The notes beneath the pieces are model-generated. The model was not told the origin of the DNA. It did not search any database and saw only the letters and a program-made list of their open reading frames with translations. The position numbers and the translations under genes are program-made. A stretch of 64,000 nt of DNA from Muribaculaceae bacterium (lineage in GTDB: Bacteria > Bacteroidota > Bacteroidia > Bacteroidales > Muribaculaceae): the NCBI GenBank assembly GCA_017505535.1, contig JAFVPD010000030.1, forward strand, positions 1 through 64,000, given 5' to 3'. How positions within the stretch are numbered: the stretch's first letter is position 1; each line of letters starts with the position of its first letter. Below are positions 28,634 through 37,705 of this stretch, piece after piece.

Positions 28634-29938
28634 ATGCAATATTATAGTACAAATGGACAATCACCAAAGGTTGGGTTGCAAGAGGCTGTAGTGCATGGCC
28701 TTGCTTCAGATCGTGGATTGTTTATGCCAGAAATAATACCAACTATTCCGAAAGCTTTTTTTAAGAACATTTCGGAAATGACATTACAGGAAATTGCTTA
28801 TGTTGTAGCGAATACTCTTTTCGGTCAAGATGTGGAATCCGAAACATTAAAAAATATCGTATATGATACTTTGAATTTTGATATACCCTTGGTTCATGTA
28901 GATGAAAATCGTTATAGTTTGGAGTTGTTTCATGGTCCAACGTTAGCATTTAAAGACGTTGGAGCCCGCTTTATGGCTCGACTTTTGGGGTATTTTAATC
29001 AAAAAGATGGTAAAGATGTTGTAAATGTTTTAGTTGCTACATCTGGTGATACAGGAAGTGCAGTAGCTAATGGCTTTTTGAATGTCCCCGGTGTAAAAGT
29101 TTATGTCTTGTATCCTAAAGGTAAAGTAAGTAAAATACAAGAGGCTCAATTTACAACATTGGGAGCAAATATTACTGCTTTGGAAGTAAATGGAACTTTC
29201 GATGACTGTCAGGCATTGGTTAAAAGTGCCTTTATGGATAAAGAGTTAAATGAAAAAATGCAGTTGACCTCGGCCAATTCTATTAATGTAGCAAGATTTT
29301 TGCCACAAATGTTTTACTATTTTTATGCTTATGCACAATTGGCAAAAATGGGAAAACCATTAGATAAGATTGTTGTATCTGTGCCGAGTGGTAATTTCGG
29401 AAATATTACAGCCGGTTTAATAGGAAAACGCATGGGATTGCCGATTTCAAGATTTATTGCTGCAAATAATAAAAACGATATTGTTTATCAGTACCTCAAT
29501 ACCGGAGTATATTCTCCACGTCCATCTATAGCAACAATTGCAAATGCAATGGACGTTGGTGACCCTTCAAATTTTGCTCGCATATTAGATTTGTATCAAA
29601 ATTCGCATAGCAAAATTTCTTCTGAAATTTCAGGATTCACTTATACTGATGAGCAAATAGCAGAAACATTAGCCGATACATACAAAAAGACCGGTTATTT
29701 GTTAGACCCTCATGGAGCCGTAGGTTATAGAAGTTTGCTTGAAGGTCTAAAACCCGATGAAATTGGAGTATTCCTTGAAACTGCTCACCCTGCTAAATTT
29801 AAGGAGACAGTTGAGTTAATAATCAATGCCAAAGTCTCAATTCCGGCAAAACTCGCAGCATTCATGAAAGGAACAAAATCAACTATTAAAATGACCACAT
29901 CATTTAATGCATTTAAAAAGTTCTTAATGAATGAGTGA
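28634..29938 (+). CDS. thrC: Threonine synthase
   Basis: A PLP enzyme that converts O-phosphohomoserine to threonine. MQYYSTNGQSPKVGLQEAV is the usual start, LELFHGPTLAFKDVGARFM carries the PLP lysine (in AFKD, about residue 110), and VATSGDTGSAVANGF and SVPSGNFGNITAG bind the phosphate and cofactor. The 434-residue length is normal. It is the last gene of the thrA-apgM-thrC operon, nine bases after the mutase gene. Confidence 0.97.
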   Translation: MQYYSTNGQSPKVGLQEAVVHGLASDRGLFMPEIIPTIPKAFFKNISEMTLQEIAYVVANTLFGQDVESETLKNIVYDTLNFDIPLVHVDENRYSLELFHGPTLAFKDVGARFMARLLGYFNQKDGKDVVNVLVATSGDTGSAVANGFLNVPGVKVYVLYPKGKVSKIQEAQFTTLGANITALEVNGTFDDCQALVKSAFMDKELNEKMQLTSANSINVARFLPQMFYYFYAYAQLAKMGKPLDKIVVSVPSGNFGNITAGLIGKRMGLPISRFIAANNKNDIVYQYLNTGVYSPRPSIATIANAMDVGDPSNFARILDLYQNSHSKISSEISGFTYTDEQIAETLADTYKKTGYLLDPHGAVGYRSLLEGLKPDEIGVFLETAHPAKFKETVELIINAKVSIPAKLAAFMKGTKSTIKMTTSFNAFKKFLMNE

Positions 29939-29987
29939 TATATGAAATTTTATTCATAAATTAGCAAAGAATTCAAATTTTACTATT

Positions 29988-30350
29988 ATGGCAAATAAAC
30001 GTAACTTGAAAAAACAAATTAAATACATTTGCGGTGATTTAGCCGGAGAATGTATAGTTGCTAAACACTTTATCCCGGGCATTGATGATGCTAAAATGAA
30101 TGAAGTTGTGTTTGAAATTGCTTCGTTGCAAACAACTTCAATTATGCGCGTATCCTTCAGTTTTGATAAAGTCGTGGCCGACTATGAAAGTAAAAAAGCC
30201 TATAATATCGCTAAAAGTAAATACTTTGCAGAAGCTTACAAAAAACTAATTTCTGATTTTAACCAAGGGGTGCAATCAATAGTTTCTAAAATGAATCATG
30301 CACTTCCGGCCGAACAGAAAGAAGCAAATAAAAAGAACTTAGCAAAATAA
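29988..30350 (+). CDS. Conserved hypothetical protein, 120 residues
   Basis: A small basic, mainly helical protein (MANKRNLKKQIKYICGDLAGECIVAKHF at the start, lysine-rich end). I do not recognise a named domain. It looks like a family common in Bacteroidales genomes. It has its own strong terminator and lies between thrC and an omega-amidase gene. The many lysines and absence of signal or membrane segments fit a cytoplasmic, possibly nucleic-acid-associated protein, which is a guess. Confidence 0.7.
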   Translation: MANKRNLKKQIKYICGDLAGECIVAKHFIPGIDDAKMNEVVFEIASLQTTSIMRVSFSFDKVVADYESKKAYNIAKSKYFAEAYKKLISDFNQGVQSIVSKMNHALPAEQKEANKKNLAK

Positions 30351-30359
30351 AACAATATT

Positions 30360-30401
30360 GGAGGGTGTGCCTACGTCAAGAATGGCCCACCCTCCTTTTT
30401 T
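30360..30401 (+). terminator. Rho-independent terminator
   Basis: GGAGGGTGTGCC (30360-30371) pairs with GGCCCACCCTCC (30384-30395) with one mismatch, followed by seven T. It ends the unit with the 120-residue hypothetical gene. Confidence 0.9.
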
Positions 30402-30438
30402 TAGATTGATTATAGGTGTCCTATAAAATATTGAATAG

Positions 30439-31227
30439 ATGGCAAATAATAATTTAAAAGTAGCTATTATTCCTTATGATATAGCATGGGGAGATAAAGA
30501 AGAAAACTTATTGTCAGTAGCTGAATTATTGCGCAAGATTGACAAAGATACAGATTTGGTGGTTTTGCCCGAGATGTTTTCAACAGGGTTTATCACTGAT
30601 AATGTATTGGTTGCTAATTTAGCCGAATCAAATTCAGGGAAAACAATTGAGTCAATTCATCGTTGGGCTTCATTTTTTAATTTTGCCATTTGTGGAACAT
30701 TCATAGCATCTACGGCAACCGGTTACTATAATAGAGCGTTTTTTATAGAGCCGTCAGGTGATGAAACCTTTTACGACAAAGGGCATTTGTTTTCATTGGG
30801 TGGAGAATCAATGATATATCAACGCGGCCTCTCAAAATCTCCTATAGTACGATATCGAGGGTGGAACATAAGAATGATTATATGTTATGATTTGAGATTC
30901 CCGGCTTGGTGCAGGAGTATGAATAATGATTATGATTTGTTGATAGTCCCAGCCAATTGGCCGGAAAGCCGATCTTATCCATGGAATCAATTACTCATAG
31001 CTCGAGCTATTGAAAATCAATCATATGTAATTGGTGCTAATCGTAGTGGAAGAGATGATTTTGGAACGTATTTGCAACAGGATTCGGTTGTGATAGATCA
31101 TAAAGGCCAAAGAGTTTCTCAAGACAAAGATGGTATAATATATGCCGAGTTGTCAAAAGATAAATTGAATCAATTTAGAGAAAAGTTCCCGGTGTGGAAA
31201 GATGCCGACGATTTTCAACTAATGTGA
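30439..31227 (+). CDS. Nitrilase-superfamily amidase, omega-amidase (YafV-like)
   Basis: 262 residues with the complete Glu-Lys-Cys triad: E45 in LPEMFSTGF, K114 in YDKGHLFSLGGE, C149 in MIICYDLRFPAW. The GGE and RFPAW contexts match omega-amidases (YafV/Nit2), which hydrolyse alpha-ketoglutaramate or related omega-amides and clean up transaminase side products. It is a cytoplasmic protein. Its last 13 bases overlap the convergent coaE gene. Confidence 0.88.
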   Translation: MANNNLKVAIIPYDIAWGDKEENLLSVAELLRKIDKDTDLVVLPEMFSTGFITDNVLVANLAESNSGKTIESIHRWASFFNFAICGTFIASTATGYYNRAFFIEPSGDETFYDKGHLFSLGGESMIYQRGLSKSPIVRYRGWNIRMIICYDLRFPAWCRSMNNDYDLLIVPANWPESRSYPWNQLLIARAIENQSYVIGANRSGRDDFGTYLQQDSVVIDHKGQRVSQDKDGIIYAELSKDKLNQFREKFPVWKDADDFQLM

Positions 31228-31796
31228 TTTAAATAAAAACAGATTTGAGGAAGTAATGGCCTAATATTATCATTGTAGATTGTGATAGTGTCTTGATGCA
31301 GTTCTTTAGGGGTAAACGTCTGTGCATCAATGCGAGCTTGAACTTCATCTCGAGTTAGATTATTTCGACTCATTACACGTTTGATGCGTAATTCTATTGG
31401 AGCTTCTATCTCCCACACAGCATCAACAATTGTGTCAAATTTGCTCTGATATAAAATTGCGGTTTCAACAAATGCGATATTAGAATCTACATTTAGAACC
31501 CAATTTAATAAATCTTCTTTTACCGCTGAGTGGACGATATTATTTAAAGTTGCGAGAGCTGTGCTATTATTAAATACTATTTGACTTAATAATGGACGAT
31601 TAATGTCATTGTTAAAATTAATGACTTCCGGGGAAATCAATTCTTTCAGTTGTTGCTTAATGGTGGAGGACGTATCCATTAAAATTTTAGCTCTGCTATC
31701 GCAGTCATATACGCAATAATGCATGTGTGTAAGTATTTTGCTTACAACACTTTTGCCACTTCCAATTCCCCCACTTATTGCAATTAATTTTTTCAT
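31215..31796 (-). CDS. coaE: Dephospho-CoA kinase
   Basis: The last step of coenzyme A synthesis. The P-loop GGIGSGKS is at residues 9-16, followed by YDCDSRAKIL and a lid region with RIKRVMSRNNLTRDEVQARI. The 193-residue length is normal. It is the last gene of the nusB-yajC-ybbR-coaE run, and its start overlaps the ybbR stop by four bases. Confidence 0.93.
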   Translation of the reverse strand: MKKLIAISGGIGSGKSVVSKILTHMHYCVYDCDSRAKILMDTSSTIKQQLKELISPEVINFNNDINRPLLSQIVFNNSTALATLNNIVHSAVKEDLLNWVLNVDSNIAFVETAILYQSKFDTIVDAVWEIEAPIELRIKRVMSRNNLTRDEVQARIDAQTFTPKELHQDTITIYNDNIRPLLPQICFYLNHIS

Positions 31797-32761
31797 TGTC
31801 GTTGTTCAATAATAAATTCAACACTATCAGGAGTAATTGAAATATTTTGCCAATAGCTCGGCGCATTTACGATATTAAGAGGTAATTTGTCGGTGTTGCG
31901 TGATTGTTTAAAGTCGGCAATCACTTTTACAATAGTATCTTTTTCGGAGTATTTAGACATGGGAACAAGATAGTCTATTTCCGACGTTGATGGAAATGTA
32001 ATTAGATTGTATCCGGAGGGAGTGTTGATATTAGAAATAACAACCATTTTCTTTTTTGAAATTAAAGGTTCAACCGGAATTGTAATTTTAATTTCGGCGG
32101 GAATTATTTTATAACCCTTAATTGGCTTTAATTTTGCCGTAAAGGTGATTGAATCTTTAAGTTCTTCCCATCTAAAAGGATTTGTTTCAATCTTTAATGA
32201 TTGGGGTATTTCAGCAATGCTAAAAACCTCAGCGGAATCAATTGAAGTTATAATATCACCTATTACATATTGATAATTGGCTGAAGTTTTACCATTAATT
32301 TCAATTTTTACTTTTTTGCCAGGCTTTGTTGTATATGTTGACCTAATTGAGTCGGGAGATAGTGAAATAATCTGAGCATTAGATCCGAATCGAGATCTCA
32401 TTTTTGTTTCAATCTCAGATTTAGAAAGATAAAATTTATCCACATTTGCAATGTGGTCGTTAAATTTCAATTTAAGATTTGAACCACTACTCCATTGATG
32501 TTTTATGAGATTAGACCCTTTATCCTTTACAGTGATGAGGATATTTGATGGCAATTCATCAATTAATGTAATGCTGTCTGGTTTATTGACTAATTCAATT
32601 GGAACTACAAACTCTTGTTGAACTTCATTATTTAGATTTAAGAGAATCCAAAAGACGTACGAGATAAGTAAACACGACAGAAATAATACGATGTTTTTGC
32701 CTTGTTTAGAGTGAATTCTATTCTTAAATGCTGTAATGATTCTTATAAATAGTTGTTTCAT
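31793..32761 (-). CDS. YbbR-like domain protein
   Basis: 322 residues: a short basic N-terminus, one membrane helix (NIVLFLSCLLISYVFWILLNL, about residues 24-44) and an extracytoplasmic part of repeated YbbR-type beta modules (FVVPIELVNKPDSITLIDELPSNILITVKDKG, and later similar units). In other phyla YbbR/CdaR regulates the diadenylate cyclase. In Bacteroidota the role is unsettled. Its position between yajC and coaE is the conserved order. Confidence 0.85.
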   Translation of the reverse strand: MKQLFIRIITAFKNRIHSKQGKNIVLFLSCLLISYVFWILLNLNNEVQQEFVVPIELVNKPDSITLIDELPSNILITVKDKGSNLIKHQWSSGSNLKLKFNDHIANVDKFYLSKSEIETKMRSRFGSNAQIISLSPDSIRSTYTTKPGKKVKIEINGKTSANYQYVIGDIITSIDSAEVFSIAEIPQSLKIETNPFRWEELKDSITFTAKLKPIKGYKIIPAEIKITIPVEPLISKKKMVVISNINTPSGYNLITFPSTSEIDYLVPMSKYSEKDTIVKVIADFKQSRNTDKLPLNIVNAPSYWQNISITPDSVEFIIEQRQ

Positions 32762-32835
32762 ATCCTTGAATTAGAATAATTGCCCATCGTATTTGATTTA
32801 ACACGATGGGCAACTATAAGTTATGCAACATGTTG

Positions 32836-33177
32836 TTACTTATTTTCTTCAGTTTGTTGAGCTTGAGCAGCATCTGCAGCCGAAGGATAAACAGAACCTT
32901 TGTCAATTGTGATTTTTACATTGTCGGCAATCTCAATAATTAAGGCATTCTCTTTGATCCCTCTAATTTTTCCATATATACCACCGGCTGTTATTATGCG
33001 ATCGCCAACATTAAGCCCTTCACGGAATTTGCGAATTTCTTTTTGACGCTTTTGTTGTGGGCGGATCATAAAGAAGTAAAAAATAGCAATAAGAGCAACA
33101 ATCATTAAGATTTGTGGAAATGCTGAGACTCCACCTGCTTGTGCTTGTTCTTGTAATAAAACTAAATTTGTAATCAT
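32836..33177 (-). CDS. yajC: Preprotein translocase subunit YajC
   Basis: 113 residues. One membrane helix (AFPQILMIVALIAIFYFFMI, about 19-38) is followed by the signature RPQQKRQKEIRKFREGLNVGDRIITAGGIYGKI, then an acidic-glutamine tail. It is an accessory of the SecDF holotranslocon in the inner membrane. It lies between nusB and ybbR. Confidence 0.95.
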   Translation of the reverse strand: MITNLVLLQEQAQAGGVSAFPQILMIVALIAIFYFFMIRPQQKRQKEIRKFREGLNVGDRIITAGGIYGKIRGIKENALIIEIADNVKITIDKGSVYPSAADAAQAQQTEENK

Positions 33178-33225
33178 ATATTATTCTATTAAATAAAACT
33201 TTTATGCAAATATAACGTTAAATTT

Positions 33226-34647
33226 TTAATTTTTGTTGAGTTTACCTTCGCTTTTAAGATAATTAATGATAGAGTATAGAATGCCATTTATAAATTGGCC
33301 ACTTTTAGGAGTGCTATAGTAATTGGCAATTTCTATATATTCATTTAGCGAAACAGGTAGAGGAATCAATGGGAAATGAGTAATCTCTGTGATTGCTGTC
33401 AGCATAATCACAATATCCATAAAAGCGAGACGATCAGGATCCCAATTGCTTTCGTTTACAAAGCGATCAATATATTCTTTGTATTGTTCGGCATTTGTGA
33501 TTGTAGCATCAAATAATTGGGGCCCAAATTCAGCATCTTCGTCATCTTTAAATTTAGGAAGGAGTTTTACATCTTTACCACCATTAGTGAATTGACGTAT
33601 AGATTTTAGAACGAATGTGCCCATTATAACCAAGTCATCATTCCAATATACCGATTGTGATTCTAATGATTCTGAAAGTTCTTCAGATTGTAATATTATG
33701 TTTTTGAAAATATCTCTCCAAAATTCACAATCAGCAGCAAAATCAGTTGTCTTTTCGGCCATATATTTTTCATATATTTCCGATGAAATGATTCTATCCA
33801 ATAATGTGCGAACAAGTACATAGTCATTTTCCCATGAGATAGGATTTTTAGACAAATACTCATGCATTTCTCTATGGTTTACTATTGCCTCAATGAATTG
33901 GTTGTCAATGAATTTAGTGTTGGGGTTGATATCATCTGCAGTTGGTAAGTACTTGTTCTTAGCGGCCTCTAAGCGAGATGTTTGCATATTGGTTATCTCA
34001 ACTGCGAGTAATAGTAATTTATAATACAATTCGTTGGCTTTATCTAATGATGTAATGAGCGCGTTTTTTGAATTATATAGAAGGGCTTTCGTATCACTAT
34101 AATTAGATAAAGTGTTGATTAGCATTTTGATTGCTAAATCTCTGCCGGCCAGGGTGAAAAGCGAATTTTTACGCATACACTCAGTAACTTGGCTATCGCG
34201 TGAGATTATAGTGGTTATAATGCTAACCCATAATTTAACTTCATCTTCTATCCCGGCCGATTTGGCTTTTTTGAAATCTTTGAAAACAGCTGAGTTAATG
34301 ATTTGATTATATAGACTCAATTTTACCTCATCAAAGTCATTAATATTGCTGCCTCGTGAGATTATACTCTTAATTTCGTCATAAGTATATAACGATTTTA
34401 ATGCTTTTAATTGCTTTAACGGATTGTTTGAAATTGCAGACATTGGGGACTTCGCTCCATCTTTGGATACATTATACCCCGAAAGTTCAAGAATAAGAAG
34501 CAATAAGTCAAGGTATAATGCATAGCCATATCGTTTGTCGCGTGAAACCGATTCAGGCGCTGACTCAATTTTAAACTCTTTGCGTGTAAGCAGATACGAG
34601 TACAGCATCTGCACGACCTTAATCCTTATTAATATACGATTTATCAT
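33226..34647 (-). CDS. nusB: Transcription antitermination factor NusB, unusually long
   Basis: The N-terminus (MINRILIRIKVVQMLYSYLL) and C-terminal third (WDPDRLAFMDIVIMLTAITEI...PVSLNEYIEIANYYSTPKSGQFINGILYSI) are those of Bacteroidota NusB, which binds boxA RNA with NusE and NusG. Most Bacteroides NusB proteins I know are near 310 residues. This one is 473 because of about 160 extra helical residues inserted after residue 30-55. Two segments, KRYGYALYLDLLLLILELSG (about 38-57) and KANELYYKLLLLAVEIT (about 205-221), look like copies, so an internal duplication is possible. It is first in nusB-yajC-ybbR-coaE. Confidence 0.88.
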   Translation of the reverse strand: MINRILIRIKVVQMLYSYLLTRKEFKIESAPESVSRDKRYGYALYLDLLLLILELSGYNVSKDGAKSPMSAISNNPLKQLKALKSLYTYDEIKSIISRGSNINDFDEVKLSLYNQIINSAVFKDFKKAKSAGIEDEVKLWVSIITTIISRDSQVTECMRKNSLFTLAGRDLAIKMLINTLSNYSDTKALLYNSKNALITSLDKANELYYKLLLLAVEITNMQTSRLEAAKNKYLPTADDINPNTKFIDNQFIEAIVNHREMHEYLSKNPISWENDYVLVRTLLDRIISSEIYEKYMAEKTTDFAADCEFWRDIFKNIILQSEELSESLESQSVYWNDDLVIMGTFVLKSIRQFTNGGKDVKLLPKFKDDEDAEFGPQLFDATITNAEQYKEYIDRFVNESNWDPDRLAFMDIVIMLTAITEITHFPLIPLPVSLNEYIEIANYYSTPKSGQFINGILYSIINYLKSEGKLNKN

Positions 34648-34724
34648 GATTGTAAATGTCCTATTTATTTTCTTTTTGCAAAGTTAGCAAATAATCTTGA
34701 ATTAGAGTTATTCAAAGCATTGTC

Positions 34725-35765
34725 TTATGCTGATTTTAATGGATTCCAGCCTTGAGCTTTTAACTCTATCTCAGCTCCATCACGAGTAATCATTGCTAGA
34801 CCAAGCTCTTCAGATGTGATATGTCCAATTATTTTTATACCCGGAATTTTTTCTACTTGCTCATGCATGTGTAGTGGAACAGTAAATAAGAGTTCATAAT
34901 CTTCACCTCCGTTCAATGCGGCTGTAACTAAATTCATTCCAAGCTCTTCGGCCATTACTGCAGTTTGGTAATCAATGGGAATGCGATCTTCATATATTCT
35001 GCACCCAACTTTGCTTTGTGCGCAAATGTGCATAAGCTCAGAAGACAATCCATCGGAAATATCAATCATTGAAGTTGGTACAATATTAAGTTTATCCAAC
35101 TCGGCAATGATATCTTTACGCGCTTCTGGTTTTAGTTGACGTTCAACAAGATATTCTTTACCTTGAAATTGTGGTTCAAAATCAGATTGACCTGCCGATG
35201 CAATTTTTTCGCGTTCAAGAAGTTGAAGTCCCATATATGCGGCTCCAAGGTCACCACTGACACATATTAAATCAGATTCTTTAGCCCCTGAACGATATGC
35301 AATCTTTTCGGCTGATGCATCTCCAATACACGTGATACTGATGATTAATCCTGCTTTTGAAGATGTTGTATCACCTCCTACCAAATCAACGCCATAGATT
35401 TCACACGCAAGTTTAATGCCCTCGTATAATTGCTCGATATGTTCAACTGCAAAGCGTTTAGAGATAGCAAGTGAAACTGTGATTTGGCGTGGAACTGCAT
35501 TCATTGCATATAAATCAGAAAAATTAACTACTGCTGATTTATATCCTAAATGTTTTAGAGGTACATAAGTTAAGTCAAAGTGTATTCCTTCAACAAGGAG
35601 ATCGGTGCTCATTAATATTTCTTTATCAGAATTGTAGTGCATAACAGCACAATCATCTCCTACTCCTTTTATTGTAGATGGATTATTGAGAACTATATCT
35701 TCGGTTAAACGTTTAATTAGACCGAACTCCCCTAATTCTGAAATTTCAGTAAGTTTATTGCTCAT
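34725..35765 (-). CDS. thiL: Thiamine-monophosphate kinase
   Basis: ATP-dependent phosphorylation of TMP to TPP, the last thiamine step. The motifs are IKGVGDDCAVM near 33-43, LMSTDLLVEGIHFDLTYVP, VNFSDLYAMNAVPRQITVSLA, GGDTTSSKAGLIISITCIG and DISDGLSSELMHI. The 346-residue length is normal. It is far from the riboswitch operon, in a housekeeping run after punA, so it is probably not under the same TPP control. Confidence 0.95.
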   Translation of the reverse strand: MSNKLTEISELGEFGLIKRLTEDIVLNNPSTIKGVGDDCAVMHYNSDKEILMSTDLLVEGIHFDLTYVPLKHLGYKSAVVNFSDLYAMNAVPRQITVSLAISKRFAVEHIEQLYEGIKLACEIYGVDLVGGDTTSSKAGLIISITCIGDASAEKIAYRSGAKESDLICVSGDLGAAYMGLQLLEREKIASAGQSDFEPQFQGKEYLVERQLKPEARKDIIAELDKLNIVPTSMIDISDGLSSELMHICAQSKVGCRIYEDRIPIDYQTAVMAEELGMNLVTAALNGGEDYELLFTVPLHMHEQVEKIPGIKIIGHITSEELGLAMITRDGAEIELKAQGWNPLKSA

Positions 35766-35776
35766 AATGAATAGGC

Positions 35777-36595
35777 CTATTCTTTAAAGCGGTTAACCAA
35801 TTCTCTCATTATTTCCATCATGCGAGGTTGAGCTTTTTGTGCTGCAATCTGAACCTCCTCGTGTGAAACTTGTTCAATTTTTCCTTCGACACCGAGGTCG
35901 GTAATTACTGACACCGCAAATACTTCCATTCCGCCGTGTCGAGCTACAATTACTTCGGGAACTGTTGACATACCTACCGCATCGCCACCGATGCGATAGA
36001 AATATCGATATTCGGCAGGGGTCTCAAATGTTGGACCTTGAGTACCCACATATACTCCTTGAACCACTCTGATACCCTTTTCTTCCGCAATAGTAATAGC
36101 CTCTTTGATGAGTCTTCTTGAATAAGGTTCACTCATGTCGGGGAAACGTGGACCAAGTTGATCGTAGTTTTTACCTCTAAGAGGATGCTCAGGGAAGAGA
36201 TTTATGTGGTCGTTGATTATCATAATATCACCTATCTCAAATTCAGGATTCATTCCCCCTGCAGCATTTGATACAAATAAAGTCTTAATACCAAGTTCTT
36301 TCATAACTCTGACAGGAAATGTAACTTGTTTCATGTCATATCCCTCATAGAAATGAAAACGACCTTGCATTGCCATTACTTTTTTATTGCCAAGTTTGCC
36401 AAATATTAAATTTCCGCTATGCCCTTCTACTGTTGATATTGGGAAATTAGGGATATCGGTATAAGCAATGTATTGTTTGTCTTCAATGTGATCAACAAGT
36501 GCTCCGAGTCCGGTGCCAAGTATGATTGCTGTTTGAGGGATTTCGTTAACTCTTGACCTAATATAGTCGGCGGTTTGTTGTATTTTTTGTATCAT
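35777..36595 (-). CDS. punA: Purine-nucleoside phosphorylase
   Basis: A trimeric-type PNP, cleaving inosine and guanosine with phosphate. ILGTGLGALVDHI (phosphate loop), GHSGNLIFG, MQGRFHFYEGY, VSNAAGGMNPEFEIGDIMIINDHIN and GGDAVGMSTVPEVIVARH are all in place. It has 272 residues. The gap to lpxK is 11 bases and to thiL 11 bases, so they form one unit. Confidence 0.95.
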   Translation of the reverse strand: MIQKIQQTADYIRSRVNEIPQTAIILGTGLGALVDHIEDKQYIAYTDIPNFPISTVEGHSGNLIFGKLGNKKVMAMQGRFHFYEGYDMKQVTFPVRVMKELGIKTLFVSNAAGGMNPEFEIGDIMIINDHINLFPEHPLRGKNYDQLGPRFPDMSEPYSRRLIKEAITIAEEKGIRVVQGVYVGTQGPTFETPAEYRYFYRIGGDAVGMSTVPEVIVARHGGMEVFAVSVITDLGVEGKIEQVSHEEVQIAAQKAQPRMMEIMRELVNRFKE

Positions 36596-36606
36596 GTCTA
36601 TTCTGA

Positions 36607-37692
36607 TTATAATTTTCGAGTAATCATTTTATTTATGTCAGTATCAAAGTCGTTGTCATTAGTCGCCATAAATGACACTGTAATTGGAATATAGAATATT
36701 TGAGATTTAAGGCTATCTGGAATATATGGATTTTCTTTCAGCCTTACTGCGTCTTTTTCGGTTGTGATAATGTATTTCTTTTCGCCTTTTAATGAGTTGT
36801 ATTTGTTGATTATCAGGTTGATGTCATTTACATCATAGTCGTGATGATCATCAAAGACTTTAACTTTTACTGAAGGTTTGTACTTTTTGATATGTCTCAC
36901 TAATGGACGAGGATTGGCAATGCCTGATAATATTAGAACCGAATCATTTTTTGTAAGCCAATCAAGTTGTGGTATAAAAGTAGCTTTTTCGGGATATACA
37001 GGTTGCAAATCTTTATATCGATAAGTTGAGAAATAAAGATTTTGATAGGGATATAGATTTAAGTTGTTTTTGAATTCCCTATATTCAATCGGCTTCATCT
37101 CTTCGGGGCATTTTGTTACGATCACAATATCAGCCCTATTTAGTGAATGAATTGGCTCTCGTAATCTTCCCAATGGCATTAGATGGTCGTTATAAATAGG
37201 CCTGCTGAATTCAGTCAATACTATTGAAAACTTAGGCTTGACGTAGCGGTGTTGGAATGCGTCGTCTAATATTATTAGATTTATGTTAGGGTTTGATGCT
37301 AACATATTTCTAATACCCTGGCATCTGTTTTCGCAAACGGCAACCGTAACATATTGGCCAAATTTACGATACATCTGATATGGCTCATCTCCAATCTGCG
37401 ATGGGGTCACATTATCAGTTGCAAGAAAATATCCTTTGGTCTTGCGTTTATAACCGCGGCTGAGAACTCCAATATTATAATGGCTGTGCAATAGATTAAT
37501 TATATATTCGGTATGAGGCGTTTTACCAGTTCCTCCTACTGCAATATTCCCAACAACAATTACAGGCACATCAAAAGAGGTTTGTTTTAAAATCCCTATT
37601 TCAAACAAGAGATTCCGCACAGATATAACTGCGCCGTATATGCGAGATAACGGCCACAATAATAGTGCTGATAATACCTTGTTTTGTGCCAT
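36607..37692 (-). CDS. lpxK: Tetraacyldisaccharide 4'-kinase
   Basis: LpxK adds the 4'-phosphate to the lipid A disaccharide at the inner membrane. An N-terminal hydrophobic helix is followed by the P-loop GGTGKTPHTEYI (53-64), GVLSRGYKRKTKGY, ILDDAFQHRYVKPKFSIVL and TEKDAVRLKEN. The 361 residues are normal. It lies between sppA and punA. The other lipid A genes in the window are at 54.5-57.7 kb. Confidence 0.94.
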   Translation of the reverse strand: MAQNKVLSALLLWPLSRIYGAVISVRNLLFEIGILKQTSFDVPVIVVGNIAVGGTGKTPHTEYIINLLHSHYNIGVLSRGYKRKTKGYFLATDNVTPSQIGDEPYQMYRKFGQYVTVAVCENRCQGIRNMLASNPNINLIILDDAFQHRYVKPKFSIVLTEFSRPIYNDHLMPLGRLREPIHSLNRADIVIVTKCPEEMKPIEYREFKNNLNLYPYQNLYFSTYRYKDLQPVYPEKATFIPQLDWLTKNDSVLILSGIANPRPLVRHIKKYKPSVKVKVFDDHHDYDVNDINLIINKYNSLKGEKKYIITTEKDAVRLKENPYIPDSLKSQIFYIPITVSFMATNDNDFDTDINKMITRKL

Positions 37693-37705
37693 TGTATATT
37701 AGGTT

